From positions 4,030,001-4,094,000 of the forward strand of contig NZ_CP019966.1 in the NCBI RefSeq assembly GCF_003031265.1: a stretch of 64,000 bases of DNA, read 5' to 3'. Source of the stretch: Rhodopseudomonas palustris (GTDB lineage: Bacteria > Pseudomonadota > Alphaproteobacteria > Rhizobiales > Xanthobacteraceae). The notes beneath the pieces are model-generated. The model ran no database searches. It was not told the DNA's origin and was given only the letters and a program-made list of their open reading frames with translations. This document shows, piece by piece, positions 9,665 through 17,457 of the stretch; positions within the stretch are counted from its first letter, which is position 1, and the number at the start of each line of letters is the position of its first letter. Position numbers and translations under genes: made by a program.

Positions 9665-10987
9665 TCAGGTGCCCTGGCCGCCGCACTTCTTGGTCACGGT
9701 GTTGTAGTTGCCGCACTTCAGCGTCACCCAGTCACCGATCAGGTCCTTCGAGCCTTCCAGCTCCTTAGACCAGGCGTCGCCCGGCACCAGGCCCGGGGTC
9801 TTCCACACCACGTCGAACTGGCCGTCGGCCTTGATCTCGCCGATGAACACCGGCTTGGTGATGTGGTGGTTCGGCAGCATTTCAGAGATGCCGCCGGTCA
9901 GGTTCGGAGCCTTGGTGCCCGGCAGCGCGTCGATCACCTTGTCCGGATCGACCGAGCCGGCCTTCTCGACCGCCTTCACCCACATGTTGAAGCCGATCAC
10001 GTGCGCTTCCATCGGGTCGTTGGTCACGCGCTTCGGATTCTTGGTGTAGGCCTGCCAGTCCTTGATGAACTGCTCGTTCTCGGGGGTCTTGATCGACTGG
10101 AAGTAATTCCAGGCGGCGAGATGGCCGACCAGCGGCTTGGTGTCGATACCGGCGAGCTCTTCTTCGCCGACCGAGAACGCCACCACCGGAATGTCCGTGG
10201 CCTTGATGCCCTGGTTGCCCAGTTCCTTGTAGAACGGCACGTTGGCGTCGCCGTTGATGGTGGACACCACGGCGGTCTTCTTGCCGGCCGAGCCGAACTT
10301 CTTGATGTCGGCGACGATGGTCTGCCAGTCCGAGTGACCGAACGGGGTGTAGTTGATCATGATGTCTTCGGACTTGACGCCCTTCGACTTCAGATAGGCT
10401 TCGAGGATCTTGTTGGTGGTGCGCGGATAGACGTAGTCGGTGCCGGCCAGCACCCAGCGTTCGACCTTTTCTTCCTTGGCGAGATAGTCGACCGCCGGGA
10501 TCGCCTGCTGGTTCGGCGCGGCGCCGGTGTAGAACACGTTGCGCTCGCTCTCCTCGCCTTCGTACTGCACCGGGTAGAACAGGATCGAATTCAGCTCCTT
10601 GAACACCGGCAGCACCGACTTGCGCGACACCGAGGTCCAGCAGCCGAACACCACCGAGACCTTGTCCTTGGTGATCAGTTCGCGGGCCTTCTCCGCAAAC
10701 AGCGGCCAGTTCGACGCCGGATCGACCACCACCGCCTCGAGCTTCTTGCCGAGCACGCCGCCCTTCTTGTTCTGCTCGTCGATCAGAAACAGCACCGTGT
10801 CTTTCAGCGTGGTCTCGCTGATCGCCATGGTGCCGGACAGCGAATGCAGCACGCCCACCTTAATGGTGTCGTCCGCCGCCTTGGCCGGCCCGAACGCCGA
10901 CAGGCCCAGAGCCAGACCGGCCGCCGCGGCCAGCCAGCTCCGGCGGCTGATCGGGGTCGCTCCGAGTCGCTTGGTTTCAATACGCAT
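9665..10987 (-). CDS. urtA: Urea ABC transporter substrate-binding protein UrtA
   Basis: 440 residues. The N-terminus has a twin-arginine signal (ISRRSWLAAAAGLALGLSAF, cleavage likely after GPAKA), so the folded protein is probably exported by Tat. The mature part carries UrtA-type sequences: KVGVLHSLSGTMAISE, EKARELITKDKVSVVFGCW, NSILFYPVQYEGEESE, YPRTTNKI and VVSTINGDANVPFYKEL. The QYEGEE region contributes to urea recognition in the family. It is the first gene of the transporter, with GGGAG before the ATG and a sigma-54-type promoter candidate about 65 bases upstream. Confidence 0.97.
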   Translation of the reverse strand: MRIETKRLGATPISRRSWLAAAAGLALGLSAFGPAKAADDTIKVGVLHSLSGTMAISETTLKDTVLFLIDEQNKKGGVLGKKLEAVVVDPASNWPLFAEKARELITKDKVSVVFGCWTSVSRKSVLPVFKELNSILFYPVQYEGEESERNVFYTGAAPNQQAIPAVDYLAKEEKVERWVLAGTDYVYPRTTNKILEAYLKSKGVKSEDIMINYTPFGHSDWQTIVADIKKFGSAGKKTAVVSTINGDANVPFYKELGNQGIKATDIPVVAFSVGEEELAGIDTKPLVGHLAAWNYFQSIKTPENEQFIKDWQAYTKNPKRVTNDPMEAHVIGFNMWVKAVEKAGSVDPDKVIDALPGTKAPNLTGGISEMLPNHHITKPVFIGEIKADGQFDVVWKTPGLVPGDAWSKELEGSKDLIGDWVTLKCGNYNTVTKKCGGQGT

Positions 10988-11052
10988 GAGGTGTCATCTC
11001 CCTGACGCAGACATGATGCGCGGCCCCAACGGCCGTCTGCGGCAACGAAGAT

Positions 11053-11068
11053 CGCAAGAAGTATGCCA
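11053..11068 (-). promoter_or_regulatory. Candidate sigma-54 promoter for urtABCDE
   Basis: On the minus strand the sequence is TGGCATACTTCTTGCG, with the invariant GG-N10-GC spacing, TGGCA at -24 and TTGC at -12 (consensus TGGCACG-N4-TTGCA). It predicts a transcript start near 11042 and a leader of about 55 bases before the urtA ATG. Sigma-54/NtrC control of urea uptake under nitrogen limitation is well known in proteobacteria; here it is inferred from the motif. No clear NtrC palindrome was found upstream. The rest of the 10988-11474 gap is otherwise unremarkable. Confidence 0.6.
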
Positions 11069-11474
11069 TGCCCTCGGATGCGCCTAAGGCGATGATCGCG
11101 CGGGACAATTCGTATTTGAGCAAAGTTCGCCATGAGCACGTCAGCCCAATGAATGGGCAGAAGCAATGACCGCACATTGGCCATTCAGCACAGAAAACAA
11201 TCAAATGTTCGCAAGCTGATTAATTATTGCACTTTCCTGCCAATCGCGAAGGAACAGCAATTGGACCTTGAAAGCAGTGCAGCGATGTTCCATATGACTG
11301 TGAGAGACCTAGAGAATCATCAGGTCGTTGCGAGCCGCGTGTTCTGATCCCGCGTTCTGTCCTGAACAGCGGTTTCTGGTTCGCCTTTCATCCGATAATA
11401 GCCGACGTTCCGGACACGCGAGCGTCTCAGAGTTTCCAAGCGCTCCCGACGGGCTCCGTCGGGCGTTTGCTTTC

Positions 11475-12899
11475 ATGATGGAAAGAACCAACCTTTTGAC
11501 CTCATTTCAGGAATTCGGCCTCGCCGATCCGATCGCTCGCGCTCTTCAGGAAGAAAACTACCACACCCCCACGCCGATCCAGGCGCAGACTATCCCCCTC
11601 GCCCTCGCCGGCCGCGACGTCGTCGGCATCGCCCAGACCGGCACCGGCAAGACCGCCTCGTTCGCGCTGCCGATCCTGCACCGCCTGCTGCAGAACCGGA
11701 TTAAGCCGGCCTCCAAGACCTGCCGCGTGCTGGTGCTGAGCCCGACCCGCGAGCTCTCCGGCCAGATCCTCGACAGCTTCAACGCCTATGGCCGCCACAT
11801 CCATCTTAGCGCCGCGCTGGCGATCGGCGGCGTGCCGATGGGCCGCCAGGTTCGCAGCCTGATGGGCGGCGTCGACGTCCTCGTCGCCACTCCGGGCCGC
11901 CTGCTCGACCTCGTCCAGGGCAACGCGCTCAAACTCGCGCATGTCGAATTCCTGGTGCTGGACGAAGCCGACCGCATGCTCGACATGGGCTTCATCAACG
12001 ACATCCGGAAAATCGTCGCCAAGCTGCCGATCAAGCGGCAGACACTGTTCTTCTCGGCCACCATGCCGAAGGACATCGCCGACCTCGCCGAGCAGATGCT
12101 GCGGGACCCCGCCCGTGTGGCGGTGACGCCGGTGTCCTCGACGGTGGAGCGGATCAACCAGCGGGTGATCCAGCTCGACCATTCCGCCAAGCCGGCCGCG
12201 CTCGCTCAGATCCTCAAGGACGACAAGGTCAATCAGGCACTGGTCTTCACCCGCACCAAGCATGGTGCCGACAAGGTGGTGAAGGGCCTCGCGCGGGCAG
12301 GTATTACCGCCGACGCGATCCACGGTAACAAGTCGCAGAACTACCGCGAGCGCGTGCTGGCGGCATTCCGTACCGGCGAATTGCGCACCCTGGTAGCGAC
12401 CGATATCGCCGCGCGCGGTATCGACGTCGACGGCGTGTCGCACGTGGTCAACTTCGACCTGCCGAACATTCCGGAGACCTACGTCCACCGTATCGGCCGC
12501 ACCGCGCGCGCCGGAGCGGACGGCACTGCAATCTCGCTTTGCGCCGGCGAAGAGATGGCGTATCTGCGCGACATCGAAAAACTGATCAAGGTGTCGTTGC
12601 CGAAGGAAGATCGTCGTACCCCGGGCGCCCACGCCGCTCCCACCCCGCCGCCGCATCGCGGTCCCCGTCAAGCGCCTCACGGCCATTCTCCGCGCAGCGG
12701 CGATGCACCGGCGCGGGGAAAGAATCGTCGGCGCCACGGTCCCGCAGCCGGGCCTGCCCGCCAGTCGGACGCCAGCCGCCACGAGGCAGCGCCGCGCTCC
12801 CAGCACGGTGGCAACGGTGAGGGTCTGCAGGGCGTCGCGTTTTTGCAGCGCAAAAACCGTCCCGCACCGACCGCTCATCAGCACCGCCCCCACCGCTAA
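11475..12899 (+). CDS. rhlE: DEAD-box ATP-dependent RNA helicase (RhlE/CsdA-like)
   Basis: 474 residues from the ATG at 11475 (a second ATG follows at once). A longer frame from 11328 has no family similarity. Motifs in order: Q motif HTPTPIQAQTI, I QTGTGKTASF, Ia PTREL, Ib TPGRLLD, II VLDEADRML, III FSATMP, IV ALVFTRTKHGAD, V TDIAARGIDVD and VI HRIGRTARAG. The last 100 or so residues are a disordered tail rich in Pro, His, Arg and Gly that probably binds RNA. The product unwinds structured RNA and ribosome-assembly intermediates. With IF-1 and CspA immediately downstream, a cold-stress role is likely. The ribosome site is weak. Confidence 0.93.
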   Translation: MMERTNLLTSFQEFGLADPIARALQEENYHTPTPIQAQTIPLALAGRDVVGIAQTGTGKTASFALPILHRLLQNRIKPASKTCRVLVLSPTRELSGQILDSFNAYGRHIHLSAALAIGGVPMGRQVRSLMGGVDVLVATPGRLLDLVQGNALKLAHVEFLVLDEADRMLDMGFINDIRKIVAKLPIKRQTLFFSATMPKDIADLAEQMLRDPARVAVTPVSSTVERINQRVIQLDHSAKPAALAQILKDDKVNQALVFTRTKHGADKVVKGLARAGITADAIHGNKSQNYRERVLAAFRTGELRTLVATDIAARGIDVDGVSHVVNFDLPNIPETYVHRIGRTARAGADGTAISLCAGEEMAYLRDIEKLIKVSLPKEDRRTPGAHAAPTPPPHRGPRQAPHGHSPRSGDAPARGKNRRRHGPAAGPARQSDASRHEAAPRSQHGGNGEGLQGVAFLQRKNRPAPTAHQHRPHR

Positions 12900-12923
12900 C
12901 GAACAGCCGATCTGGAGATACCG

Positions 12924-13202
12924 ATGGCCAAAGAAGAGCTGATCCAGTTCGAAGGACTGGTGACCGAAATTCTCCCCGACGCGCGCTACCGCGTGCAGCT
13001 CGATACCGGACACGAAATCGTTGCCTATACCGCCGGCAAGATGAAGAAGAATCGCATCAAGACGCTGGCTGGCGACCGGGTCACGGTCGAGATGTCCCCG
13101 TACGATCTGGAAAAAGGTCGGCTGATCTTCCGTCATAAGGACGAGCGTCCGGGTGGCCCGCCGCGCAGCGGTCCGCCGCGCGGTCAGTTCCGCCGTCGCT
13201 AA
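12924..13202 (+). CDS. infA: Translation initiation factor IF-1 (with C-terminal basic tail)
   Basis: 92 residues; residues 1-73 are a typical S1-fold IF-1 ([64 protein letters not shown]). A tail of about 18 residues follows ([16 protein letters not shown]) that ordinary 72-residue IF-1 lacks. IF-1 binds the 30S A site during initiation. The gene begins 24 bases after the helicase stop, so the two are probably cotranscribed. A tailed IF-1 beside a helicase and a cold-shock gene suggests a second, cold-related copy rather than the only infA of the genome; this is an inference. Confidence 0.92.
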   Translation: MAKEELIQFEGLVTEILPDARYRVQLDTGHEIVAYTAGKMKKNRIKTLAGDRVTVEMSPYDLEKGRLIFRHKDERPGGPPRSGPPRGQFRRR

Positions 13203-13222
13203 GGCAGACTGCCTAACAACAA

Positions 13223-13248
13223 GGCGCTTTGCCGACCGGCAAAGCGCC
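13223..13248 (+). terminator. Stem-loop after infA
   Basis: A perfect 11-base-pair stem (GGCGCTTTGCC 13223-13233 with GGCAAAGCGCC 13238-13248) and a GACC loop, 21 bases after the infA stop. There is no U-run, so it may be an RNA 3'-end stabiliser or a weak terminator. Confidence 0.6.
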
Positions 13249-13483
13249 CGACAGCCCCCCTACTTCCGGAACCTCCGCGGCTCAAAAAATCGCGCATGCC
13301 AGGATTGTTTTGGGGACAGGCTTCGCATAATATCTGTTAATCGATTTTCGGCCGGACGACATTAGCTATCCACCGGTACAGCCGGTTCAGAACGCTGACG
13401 ACCCTTCCAAAAATTCGATCTCACCAGCCCACCGAGACAAAGTGGGCATCGACCGTGTCTATATTGAGAAGGGACTACCACCC

Positions 13484-13696
13484 GTGAGCATGGGAACCGT
13501 GAAGTGGTTCAACGCGACCAAGGGCTACGGCTTCATCCAGCCGGATGATGGCGGCAACGACGTGTTCGTGCACATCAGCGCTGTCGAGCGTGCCGGTCTC
13601 GGCACCCTGCGCGAGGGCCAGAAGATCAGCTACGAAATCGTCGCCGATCGCCGCTCTGGCAAGTCGTCGGCCGACAATCTGCGCGCTGCAAGCTGA
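13484..13696 (+). CDS. cspA: Cold-shock domain protein
   Basis: 70 residues. The single cold-shock domain has both RNA-binding motifs ([10 protein letters not shown] for RNP1 and DVFVHISAV for RNP2) and starts [16 protein letters not shown] place the start at the GTG at 13484 (VSMGTVKW) because AAGGG lies 10 bases before it; the ATG at 13490 is the alternative. It binds single-stranded RNA as a chaperone. A long untranslated stretch of about 235 bases after the infA stem-loop may hold a cold-responsive leader, as is common for csp genes. A rho-independent terminator follows. Confidence 0.95.
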   Translation: MSMGTVKWFNATKGYGFIQPDDGGNDVFVHISAVERAGLGTLREGQKISYEIVADRRSGKSSADNLRAAS

Positions 13697-13720
13697 GCAG
13701 ATTTAGGTTCTGAACCGAAT

Positions 13721-13755
13721 GGGGCCGCGTTAACAGCGCGGCCTCTTTCATTTTG
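13721..13755 (+). terminator. Terminator after cspA
   Basis: The stem GGCCGCG (13723-13729) pairs with CGCGGCC (13737-13743), with a TTAACAG loop, followed by the T-rich TCTTTCATTTT. Confidence 0.75.
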
Positions 13756-13760
13756 GGATG

Positions 13761-13798
13761 CCTCTTTAGCAAAAGCCGGCGGGTGAGCACTAAAGAGG
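13761..13798 (-). terminator. Stem-loop between cspA and the convergent TadE/G-like gene
   Basis: CCTCTTTAG (13761-13769) pairs perfectly with CTAAAGAGG (13790-13798) around a 20-base loop. It sits just past the end of the minus-strand pilus gene, but no U-run is seen on that strand. A role in ending the minus transcript is plausible. Confidence 0.45.
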
Positions 13799-13805
13799 AA
13801 GAGGC

Positions 13806-14432
13806 TTAGTTCGTCGGGCACACCGTGGTGCCGTACAACACGCAAAGCGATTGTCGCGGCCGCGTGTAGGACTGGTCGGTCAGGCTAATACCAGCCTGGG
13901 GAATGAAGTACGCGACCGTCGGCTGATACTGATAGCTGACTTCGCTCAAGATCAGATAGGTATTGGCGACTTTGAGGCCGTCCGGAATCGTGATGGTGTC
14001 GCCCGTCTGCCGGGTCGAGTTCGTCACCGTCGCGGTAGCCGAGCTACCACTTTGCGTGACGGCCCCCGTCTTGCTCCACTGTACCGTGGCAACCTGGTTC
14101 TTGTTGACGAAGACCTCGGTGATGGTCGCTTTGACCGGCGTCGCCGAATACGGAGTCAACACGCCGTAGCTCGCGGCAAACACATTCTTGAGGTCATTGT
14201 CAGTAACGCTGGTCGACTGCGACACCAGATCAGACAACGTCCGCGCCACCAAGGTCACCTTGCGGTCGACGGCGATACCGGACGTGACTTCAACGGTTGC
14301 GAGAAACATCACCAGCATCACCGGAACGATGATTGCGAACTCGATCGCGGCCACGCCGCGGCGATCGCGTTGCAGCCGTCGCAGCAACACGAGCGATCGA
14401 ACAAAGACAAGACGTTGGAAACTGGACCGCAT
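13806..14432 (-). CDS. TadE/TadG-family pilus assembly protein
   Basis: 208 residues. A basic N-terminus (RRLQRDRRGVAAIEFAIIVP) gives the TadE-type pseudopilin motif RG-x-A-A-I-E-F just before a membrane helix. The rest is an extracytoplasmic domain rich in Thr, Ser and Val, ending with a Cys pair (SLCVLYGTTVC). TadE/TadG proteins are minor pseudopilins needed for Flp pilus assembly. It lies 12 bases after the other TadE-like gene and is divergent from flp. Confidence 0.88.
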   Translation of the reverse strand: MRSSFQRLVFVRSLVLLRRLQRDRRGVAAIEFAIIVPVMLVMFLATVEVTSGIAVDRKVTLVARTLSDLVSQSTSVTDNDLKNVFAASYGVLTPYSATPVKATITEVFVNKNQVATVQWSKTGAVTQSGSSATATVTNSTRQTGDTITIPDGLKVANTYLILSEVSYQYQPTVAYFIPQAGISLTDQSYTRPRQSLCVLYGTTVCPTN

Positions 14433-14444
14433 CGCGCTACTCGC

Positions 14445-14978
14445 TCAAGGCTCGTTGCGGAACGCGGCGGTTGCCGACAGAAGTCGCTTACCGCCGGCAA
14501 GATTTGAGGTGTCGAAGCCGAGACCGGTGACAAACAATGGCCATTGATAGAAGGCGCGAACCACAATGATGTCGCCGGCCTTGCCGATGTTGTACTGCAT
14601 GTTGTCGACGAAATTCTTGTTGGTATCGATCGGTGTGGTGATGTTCACGGTGCTGAAGTCACTGCCATAATTCTGCACGTCGACGCGGACGCCGTTGCAG
14701 TCGAACAGCGAGACGAGACGCTTGCAGATCTCGGTCTTGAACTGATCCTGCGTCATCGAGGAATTCTGAGCCTGCCGCGTAAAGATCAGCCGCGACGAAT
14801 CCTGAACCGCGGTCTCCAGCACCTGGCTGGCGAAAAAGATCATGGCCACTTCGATGATCGCGAACAGCAACGCAAAGAAAATCGGGGCAACGATCGCAAA
14901 TTCGACGGCCGCAGAGCCCTTCCGGTTACGACGAAATTTGCAAGCCATTGCTCGCGCCGGTGAAACGATGGACGGCAT
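14445..14978 (-). CDS. TadE-family minor pseudopilin
   Basis: 177 residues from the ATG at 14978, which has AGAGGG upstream; a downstream ATG at 14948 lacks a ribosome site. The motif RNRKGSAAVEFAIVAPIFF is the TadE signature (glycine, then glutamate at +5, then a hydrophobic helix). The C-terminal domain contains TRQAQNSSM and ends FRNEP. TadE-like proteins are processed by the CpaA-type peptidase and act in Flp pilus assembly at the inner membrane. Forms a two-gene unit with the next gene. Confidence 0.9.
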   Translation of the reverse strand: MPSIVSPARAMACKFRRNRKGSAAVEFAIVAPIFFALLFAIIEVAMIFFASQVLETAVQDSSRLIFTRQAQNSSMTQDQFKTEICKRLVSLFDCNGVRVDVQNYGSDFSTVNITTPIDTNKNFVDNMQYNIGKAGDIIVVRAFYQWPLFVTGLGFDTSNLAGGKRLLSATAAFRNEP

Positions 14979-15731
14979 CGATCCGTAACCCTCTTCCGTC
15001 AGTCGACCTCTGTTCGAGGCAACCTAATCGCAACACATTGTGGAAGTGTTTCTCTGTATTGAAACGAAATGCGACGCGCTGTTAACCGCGCGTCAACCAC
15101 GACGTTCTGGCCCCAAAGGTGTCAGCCGACCGCCACACTTAGGAAGCTGGCGAGACACATCCGCAACGAGCGGATCTAGAAACATGGAGAGGCAGCTTGA
15201 TCAGCTTCGCCTGATCCGCGCCATCAGCAATTACCCCTCAGCACCGGCACTCGCAGGCGCAGAAAGCACGTGCAACAGTCCCCAAGGAACAGAGTGTGCT
15301 CGCCGAATGGCGTGTGAAATGGATCGACGGCGCTCTCAACCGTGGAAGGTTTACGAACCGACGGACGTGGTTCTTAGCGGCATCGGCACACGACAATGAA
15401 AAGGCGCCCGCCGATTTATGAATCAAGCTGAAATCCAAACAGAACAATTTGATACAGTTTGTCCGATTTTGAAGCAGCTTGCGTCGCGCTGGTCCGGACC
15501 ACGGTATCGGCGTGCCGAGAACAAGGACTTCGCCGCTCAATTACTTCAAATTAACAGCACATTTACCCTCCCCCGGAAGTGCCAACGAAACACCTGATGC
15601 CCCCATGTTTACGCAATCGAATTAACTGCGCTGCAATTTCCCCCCCCTAGGGTTAGCTCCATGGTCACGGTGCTGAGAACGCCGGCAAGACCAAACAGAG
15701 TTCGACAGCCACGTGTACATGGAGCTACCCG
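14979..15731. promoter_or_regulatory. Divergent control region between tadE-like gene and flp
   Basis: A 753-base region without a credible gene; it is less GC-rich than its surroundings, especially at 15400-15650. A CtrA-like box TTAACAGCACATTTA (TTAA-N7-TTTA) is at 15551-15565 and a large dyad lies before flp (see next entry). A 119-codon frame at 15040-15399 has no recognisable features and I do not call it. The flp transcript probably starts in the right half of this region. Confidence 0.5.
15651..15730 (+). promoter_or_regulatory. Potential flp leader hairpin that covers the ribosome-binding site
   Basis: TAGCTCCATG (15654-15663) pairs perfectly with CATGGAGCTA (15718-15727). The stem extends outward by GG/CC after one mismatch, and inward by CACG (15666-15669) with CGTG (15712-15715) after a two-by-two internal loop. 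The right arm contains the flp Shine-Dalgarno GGAG (15721-15724), 7 bases before the ATG. If the transcript starts upstream of 15651 the site would be hidden in the stem. A widely spaced protein-binding dyad is the alternative. Confidence 0.55.
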
Positions 15732-15896
15732 ATGAAGAACATCGTTGCGCGTTTCATCAAGGACGAATCCGGCGCCACCGCGATTGAATACGGCCTGATC
15801 GCCGCCGGCATCTCGCTCGCCATCATTGCCGCGGTGCAGGGCCTCGCCGGCAAGCTGAACTCGACCTTCACCAGCGTCCAGAACGCGCTGAAGTAA
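15732..15896 (+). CDS. flp: Flp/Fap-type major pilin
   Basis: 54 residues: a short basic leader (MKNIVARFIKDESG), then ATAIEYGLIAAGISLAIIAA and a short C-terminal segment ending QNALK. This is the Flp type IVb prepilin pattern, with cleavage after the Gly at 14, Glu at +5 and Tyr at +6 of the mature protein, and one hydrophobic helix. The mature pilin would be 40 residues. CpaA downstream is its likely peptidase. The gene is followed at once by a strong terminator, so the abundant pilin message can be made separately from the cpa genes. Its leader can fold over the ribosome site. Confidence 0.96.
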   Translation: MKNIVARFIKDESGATAIEYGLIAAGISLAIIAAVQGLAGKLNSTFTSVQNALK

Positions 15897-15920
15897 TCGG
15901 CGGGTCGGCCGAACAATCAA

Positions 15921-15946
15921 GGCCCCGGCATTCCGGGGCCTTTTTT
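15921..15946 (+). terminator. Rho-independent terminator after flp
   Basis: GGCCCCGG (15921-15928), loop CATT, CCGGGGCC (15933-15940), then six T. A textbook intrinsic terminator 25 bases past the flp stop. Confidence 0.93.
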
Positions 15947-15977
15947 GTTCACGCTCCGTCTCACGATCAGAACCGCA

Positions 15978-16127
15978 ATGCACCGTTCCGATCATATCCA
16001 ACCGATTCCGGCGCCTGATGGCGCAGTTGCGTCTTCACGCGACACGGCCGCGCGGCAGATGGTCTGCGCAGCCCTCGCGCTCGCAGTCGCAGCGGTTCTT
16101 GTCCAGATCGCTGCAACGGTCTGGTGA
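15978..16127 (+). CDS. Possible small membrane protein
   Basis: 49 codons from the ATG at 15978, between the flp terminator and cpaA. The C-terminal half is one hydrophobic segment (CAALALAVAAVLVQIAATVW) after a polar N-terminus. No ribosome site is evident and I do not recognise the sequence. Position in the tad locus and a plausible single-pass topology are the only support. Confidence 0.35.
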   Translation: MHRSDHIQPIPAPDGAVASSRDTAARQMVCAALALAVAAVLVQIAATVW

Positions 16128-16224
16128 GGACGGACCGCATTTCCCGATCATTCACTTCTGCCGTCTAGTTTGGCTTTCGAACCCGTGCTGGTTCGATTGT
16201 CCGCAGAGTTCCGACGAGGCCAAG

Positions 16225-16749
16225 ATGATCGCCGACCTGCTTCGCATTTCGCTGTTTCCTGCGTTGATGGCCTTCGCCGCAACCAGCGACTTGCTGACGA
16301 TGACGATCTCCAACCGGATTTCGCTGTTGCTCGTCGCCGGCTTCCTGGTGTTGGCGCCGCTCACCGGGCTTGGGACATACGACATCCTGCTGCACTTCGG
16401 GGCCGGCGCGCTGGTGCTTGCGGTCGCCTTTGGCTGCTTTGCGATGGGCTGGATCGGCGGCGGCGACGCCAAGGTGGTGGCCGCCGCGGCGCTATGGTTC
16501 GGCTTCGACCACCTGTTGGACTACCTGCTGTACGCTTCGCTGTTCGGCGGCGCGCTGACGCTGTTGCTGCTCGGCTTCCGGCAGTGGCCTCTGCCCTATC
16601 GCCTGGCCTGCCAGGGCTGGGTCCTGCGGCTGCACGACCAGCAAACCGGCATTCCTTACGGCATTGCGCTGGCGATGGGCGCGCTGGTGATCTACCCGCA
16701 CACCGAATGGATCAAGGCGGTCGATATCGCCCGTCTCTCTCTGGGCTGA
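16225..16749 (+). CDS. cpaA: Prepilin peptidase CpaA (TadV, A24 family)
   Basis: 174 residues from the ATG at 16225, with GAGG six bases upstream; a longer frame upstream is unsupported. It is hydrophobic, with about five or six membrane segments. The two catalytic aspartates of A24 peptidases are visible: one in AATSDLLTMTISNRIS near residue 20 and one in GWIGGGDAKVVAAAALW (GxGD motif) near residue 77. Short single-domain members like this process Flp and TadE/G prepilins without a methylase domain. It begins the cpaA-F series. Confidence 0.94.
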   Translation: MIADLLRISLFPALMAFAATSDLLTMTISNRISLLLVAGFLVLAPLTGLGTYDILLHFGAGALVLAVAFGCFAMGWIGGGDAKVVAAAALWFGFDHLLDYLLYASLFGGALTLLLLGFRQWPLPYRLACQGWVLRLHDQQTGIPYGIALAMGALVIYPHTEWIKAVDIARLSLG

Positions 16750-16767
16750 TTGCCCGGGAACCTCCCG

Positions 16768-16799
16768 TTAACGCGATTTAGATACGCCTCATTAACCAT
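16768..16799 (+). promoter_or_regulatory. CtrA-like boxes before cpaB
   Basis: TTAACGCGATTTAG at 16768-16781 and a perfect TTAACCAT half-site at 16792-16799 lie between cpaA and cpaB. CtrA controls flagellar and Tad pilus genes in several alphaproteobacteria, so these are candidate CtrA sites. Assignment rests on short motifs only. Confidence 0.4.
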
Positions 16800-16873
16800 G
16801 CTTTGACGAATAGCTGGTCAACTCGCCTCACTGCGGCGGGTGCGCCGCCCGAGTCATGTGGAAAGTGAAGCGT

Positions 16874-17443
16874 ATGAATCCCGCGCGCATTGTCGTGCTG
16901 ACCGTCGCTGTCGGTGCCGGCGGCGTCGCCGCTTATCTGGCCAGCAGCGCCGGTCCGCAGCCGGCTGCCGCTGCTGCGCCGGTTGCCCAGCTTCAGACGA
17001 TCGAAGTCCTGGTCGCCAAGAACGACATTCCGCTCGGTCAAGCCGTGACGCCTGGCGATCTGCAATGGCAGACTTGGCAAGCCGCAAGCGCGAGCTCGAA
17101 CTTCATCCGCCGCGACACTCAACCCAGCGCCACCACCGATGTTGGCGGCTCGATCGCCCGCGCGCCCTTCATTGCCGGTGAGCCGATCCGCAAACAGAAG
17201 TTGGTCAAAGCCGATGGTGCCGGCTCCGTGCCCGCGATCCTGCCTGCCGGCATGCGCGCCATTTCGACCGAGATCTCCCTAGAGACCGGCGCCGCTAACG
17301 CACAACAAGGCGAAACGCTGTCGCTGGCACCGAACCTTGCCGACGCGCGGCAGACTGCCTCGAACGACACCACCGAAGCCAAGCGTGGCCCCGTCAAGGT
17401 GGCGCGCTACGAAATTACCACTCAGACATCATTGCAGAGATGA
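16874..17443 (+). CDS. cpaB: Flp pilus assembly protein CpaB (RcpC), internally shortened
   Basis: 189 residues from the ATG at 16874 (MNPARIVVLTVAVGAGGVAA). An N-terminal membrane anchor is followed by an SAF-like domain (LQTIEVLVAKNDIPLGQAV, LQWQTW, GSIARAPFIAGEPIRKQKLV). The RcpC domain starts normally (LPAGMRAISTEISLETGA) but then jumps to sequence resembling the C-terminal end of longer CpaBs (ETLSLA...KRGPVKVARYEI). Family members are usually around 260 residues, so about 70 appear to be missing in frame. CpaB is a periplasmic assembly factor that works with the secretin. The downstream reading frame is intact, so a functional short form is possible. Confidence 0.85.
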   Translation: MNPARIVVLTVAVGAGGVAAYLASSAGPQPAAAAAPVAQLQTIEVLVAKNDIPLGQAVTPGDLQWQTWQAASASSNFIRRDTQPSATTDVGGSIARAPFIAGEPIRKQKLVKADGAGSVPAILPAGMRAISTEISLETGAANAQQGETLSLAPNLADARQTASNDTTEAKRGPVKVARYEITTQTSLQR

Positions 17444-17457
17444 TCGGAGGACGGGAG

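Noticed and set aside
15040..15399. 119-codon frame in the flp upstream region
   Set aside because: No ribosome site, no hydrophobic or domain pattern, and it lies in a region with promoter-like features.
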